A DNA stretch of 29,362 nucleotides from a virus: the IMG/VR virus record IMGVR_UViG_3300044637_000416, positions 1-29,362 of that record; one strand, written 5' to 3'. The notes below the pieces were generated by a model. The model was not told the origin of the DNA and ran no database searches. It saw only the letters and a list, made by a program, of their open reading frames with translations. The position numbers and the translations under genes were made by a program. This document shows positions 29,273-29,362 of this stretch, piece by piece (position 1 is the first letter of the stretch; the number at the start of each line of letters is the position of its first letter).

Positions 29273-29362
29273 CAGAACATACGCAACCAAATGCAAAAAG
29301 AAATTTATTTAAGAGAGTGTAAACCGCCATATAATCTCGTGGTTGTGTATGTATGTGGCGGC
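29272..29362. repeat. 91-bp direct terminal repeat, second copy
   Basis: Exact copy of positions 1-91. It begins at the final G of a TATATTTG promoter box (29265-29272), so the promoter is complete only at this end. This supports closing the sequence into a circle of 29,271 bp. Confidence 0.9.

Noticed and set aside
1-29362. Integrase, excisionase or attachment site indicating a temperate phage
   Set aside because: No recombinase gene found. A lone 67-aa XRE protein is insufficient evidence for lysogeny.
1-29362. CRISPR array or anti-CRISPR locus
   Set aside because: No regularly spaced repeats. AACACGAA copies are irregularly spaced and lie inside genes. No basis in the sequence for calling an anti-CRISPR among the small genes.

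Overview
The window is almost certainly the complete genome of a tailed phage, probably a siphovirus, of a Bacteroidetes host and most likely a member of the Flavobacteriia. The first 91 bases recur exactly as the last 91, so the sequence closes into a circle of about 29,271 bp. The host assignment rests on three things: promoters of the Bacteroidetes type (TAnnTTTG at -7, often a TTG or TTTG about 19 nt upstream), A-rich start contexts with almost no Shine-Dalgarno sequence, and low GC. Nearly all genes lie on the plus strand and are tightly packed, many joined by ATGA or TAATG stop-start overlaps.

Layout. 1-3513: replication module, with a structured leader, a DnaD/lambda-O-like initiator carrying iteron-like repeats, a DnaB-like helicase, a solitary DNA methyltransferase and a NinG-like recombination protein. 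3514-4352: winged-helix protein and a T5orf172/GIY-YIG-type protein. 4353-7292: ERF annealing protein, YqaJ-like exonuclease, many small proteins and an XRE-type repressor-like protein. 7293-7878: a cassette-like gene (sigma-region-2-like N-terminus plus Cys4 zinc ribbon) bounded by a 24-bp direct repeat. 7879-9703: strong terminator, promoter, and a gene set that includes a sigma-factor-like protein. 9705-11341: terminase subunits. 11371-19913: tail fibre, lectin-like protein, baseplate/tail proteins and tape measure. 19910-20789: tail-completion/neck proteins. 20786-22022: two minus-strand genes with their own promoter. 22066-26905: protease/scaffold, major capsid, tail tube, portal and adaptor. 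26902-27801: holin-like protein, M15 peptidase endolysin and a small acidic/basic protein. 27802-29253: terminator, promoter and a chain of very small genes ending at the promoter that feeds the replication module across the junction.

How it works together. Four promoters share one architecture (an A-rich TAAAAAGAAT box, TATATTTG, then an AAACAATTAAAA leader) and stand before the regulatory pair, the recombination operon, the sigma/late operon and the terminal small-gene operon. This suggests coordinated regulation. No other convincing plus-strand promoter was seen for the roughly 20 kb late operon. Terminators sit just after the capsid and tail-tube genes and may grade expression. No integrase, reverse transcriptase, CRISPR array or tRNA was found, so a lytic lifestyle is the simpler reading.

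Most striking: the octamer AACACGAA occurs 22 times on the plus strand and 5 times on the minus strand by hand count, against about one expected per strand. It falls in all three reading frames and keeps its plus orientation inside the inverted gene pair, so it looks like a DNA-level signal. Other notable items are the sigma-like/zinc-ribbon cassette, iterons inside the initiator gene, a rearranged structural gene order, and a cysteine-rich out-of-frame stretch between the terminase genes.
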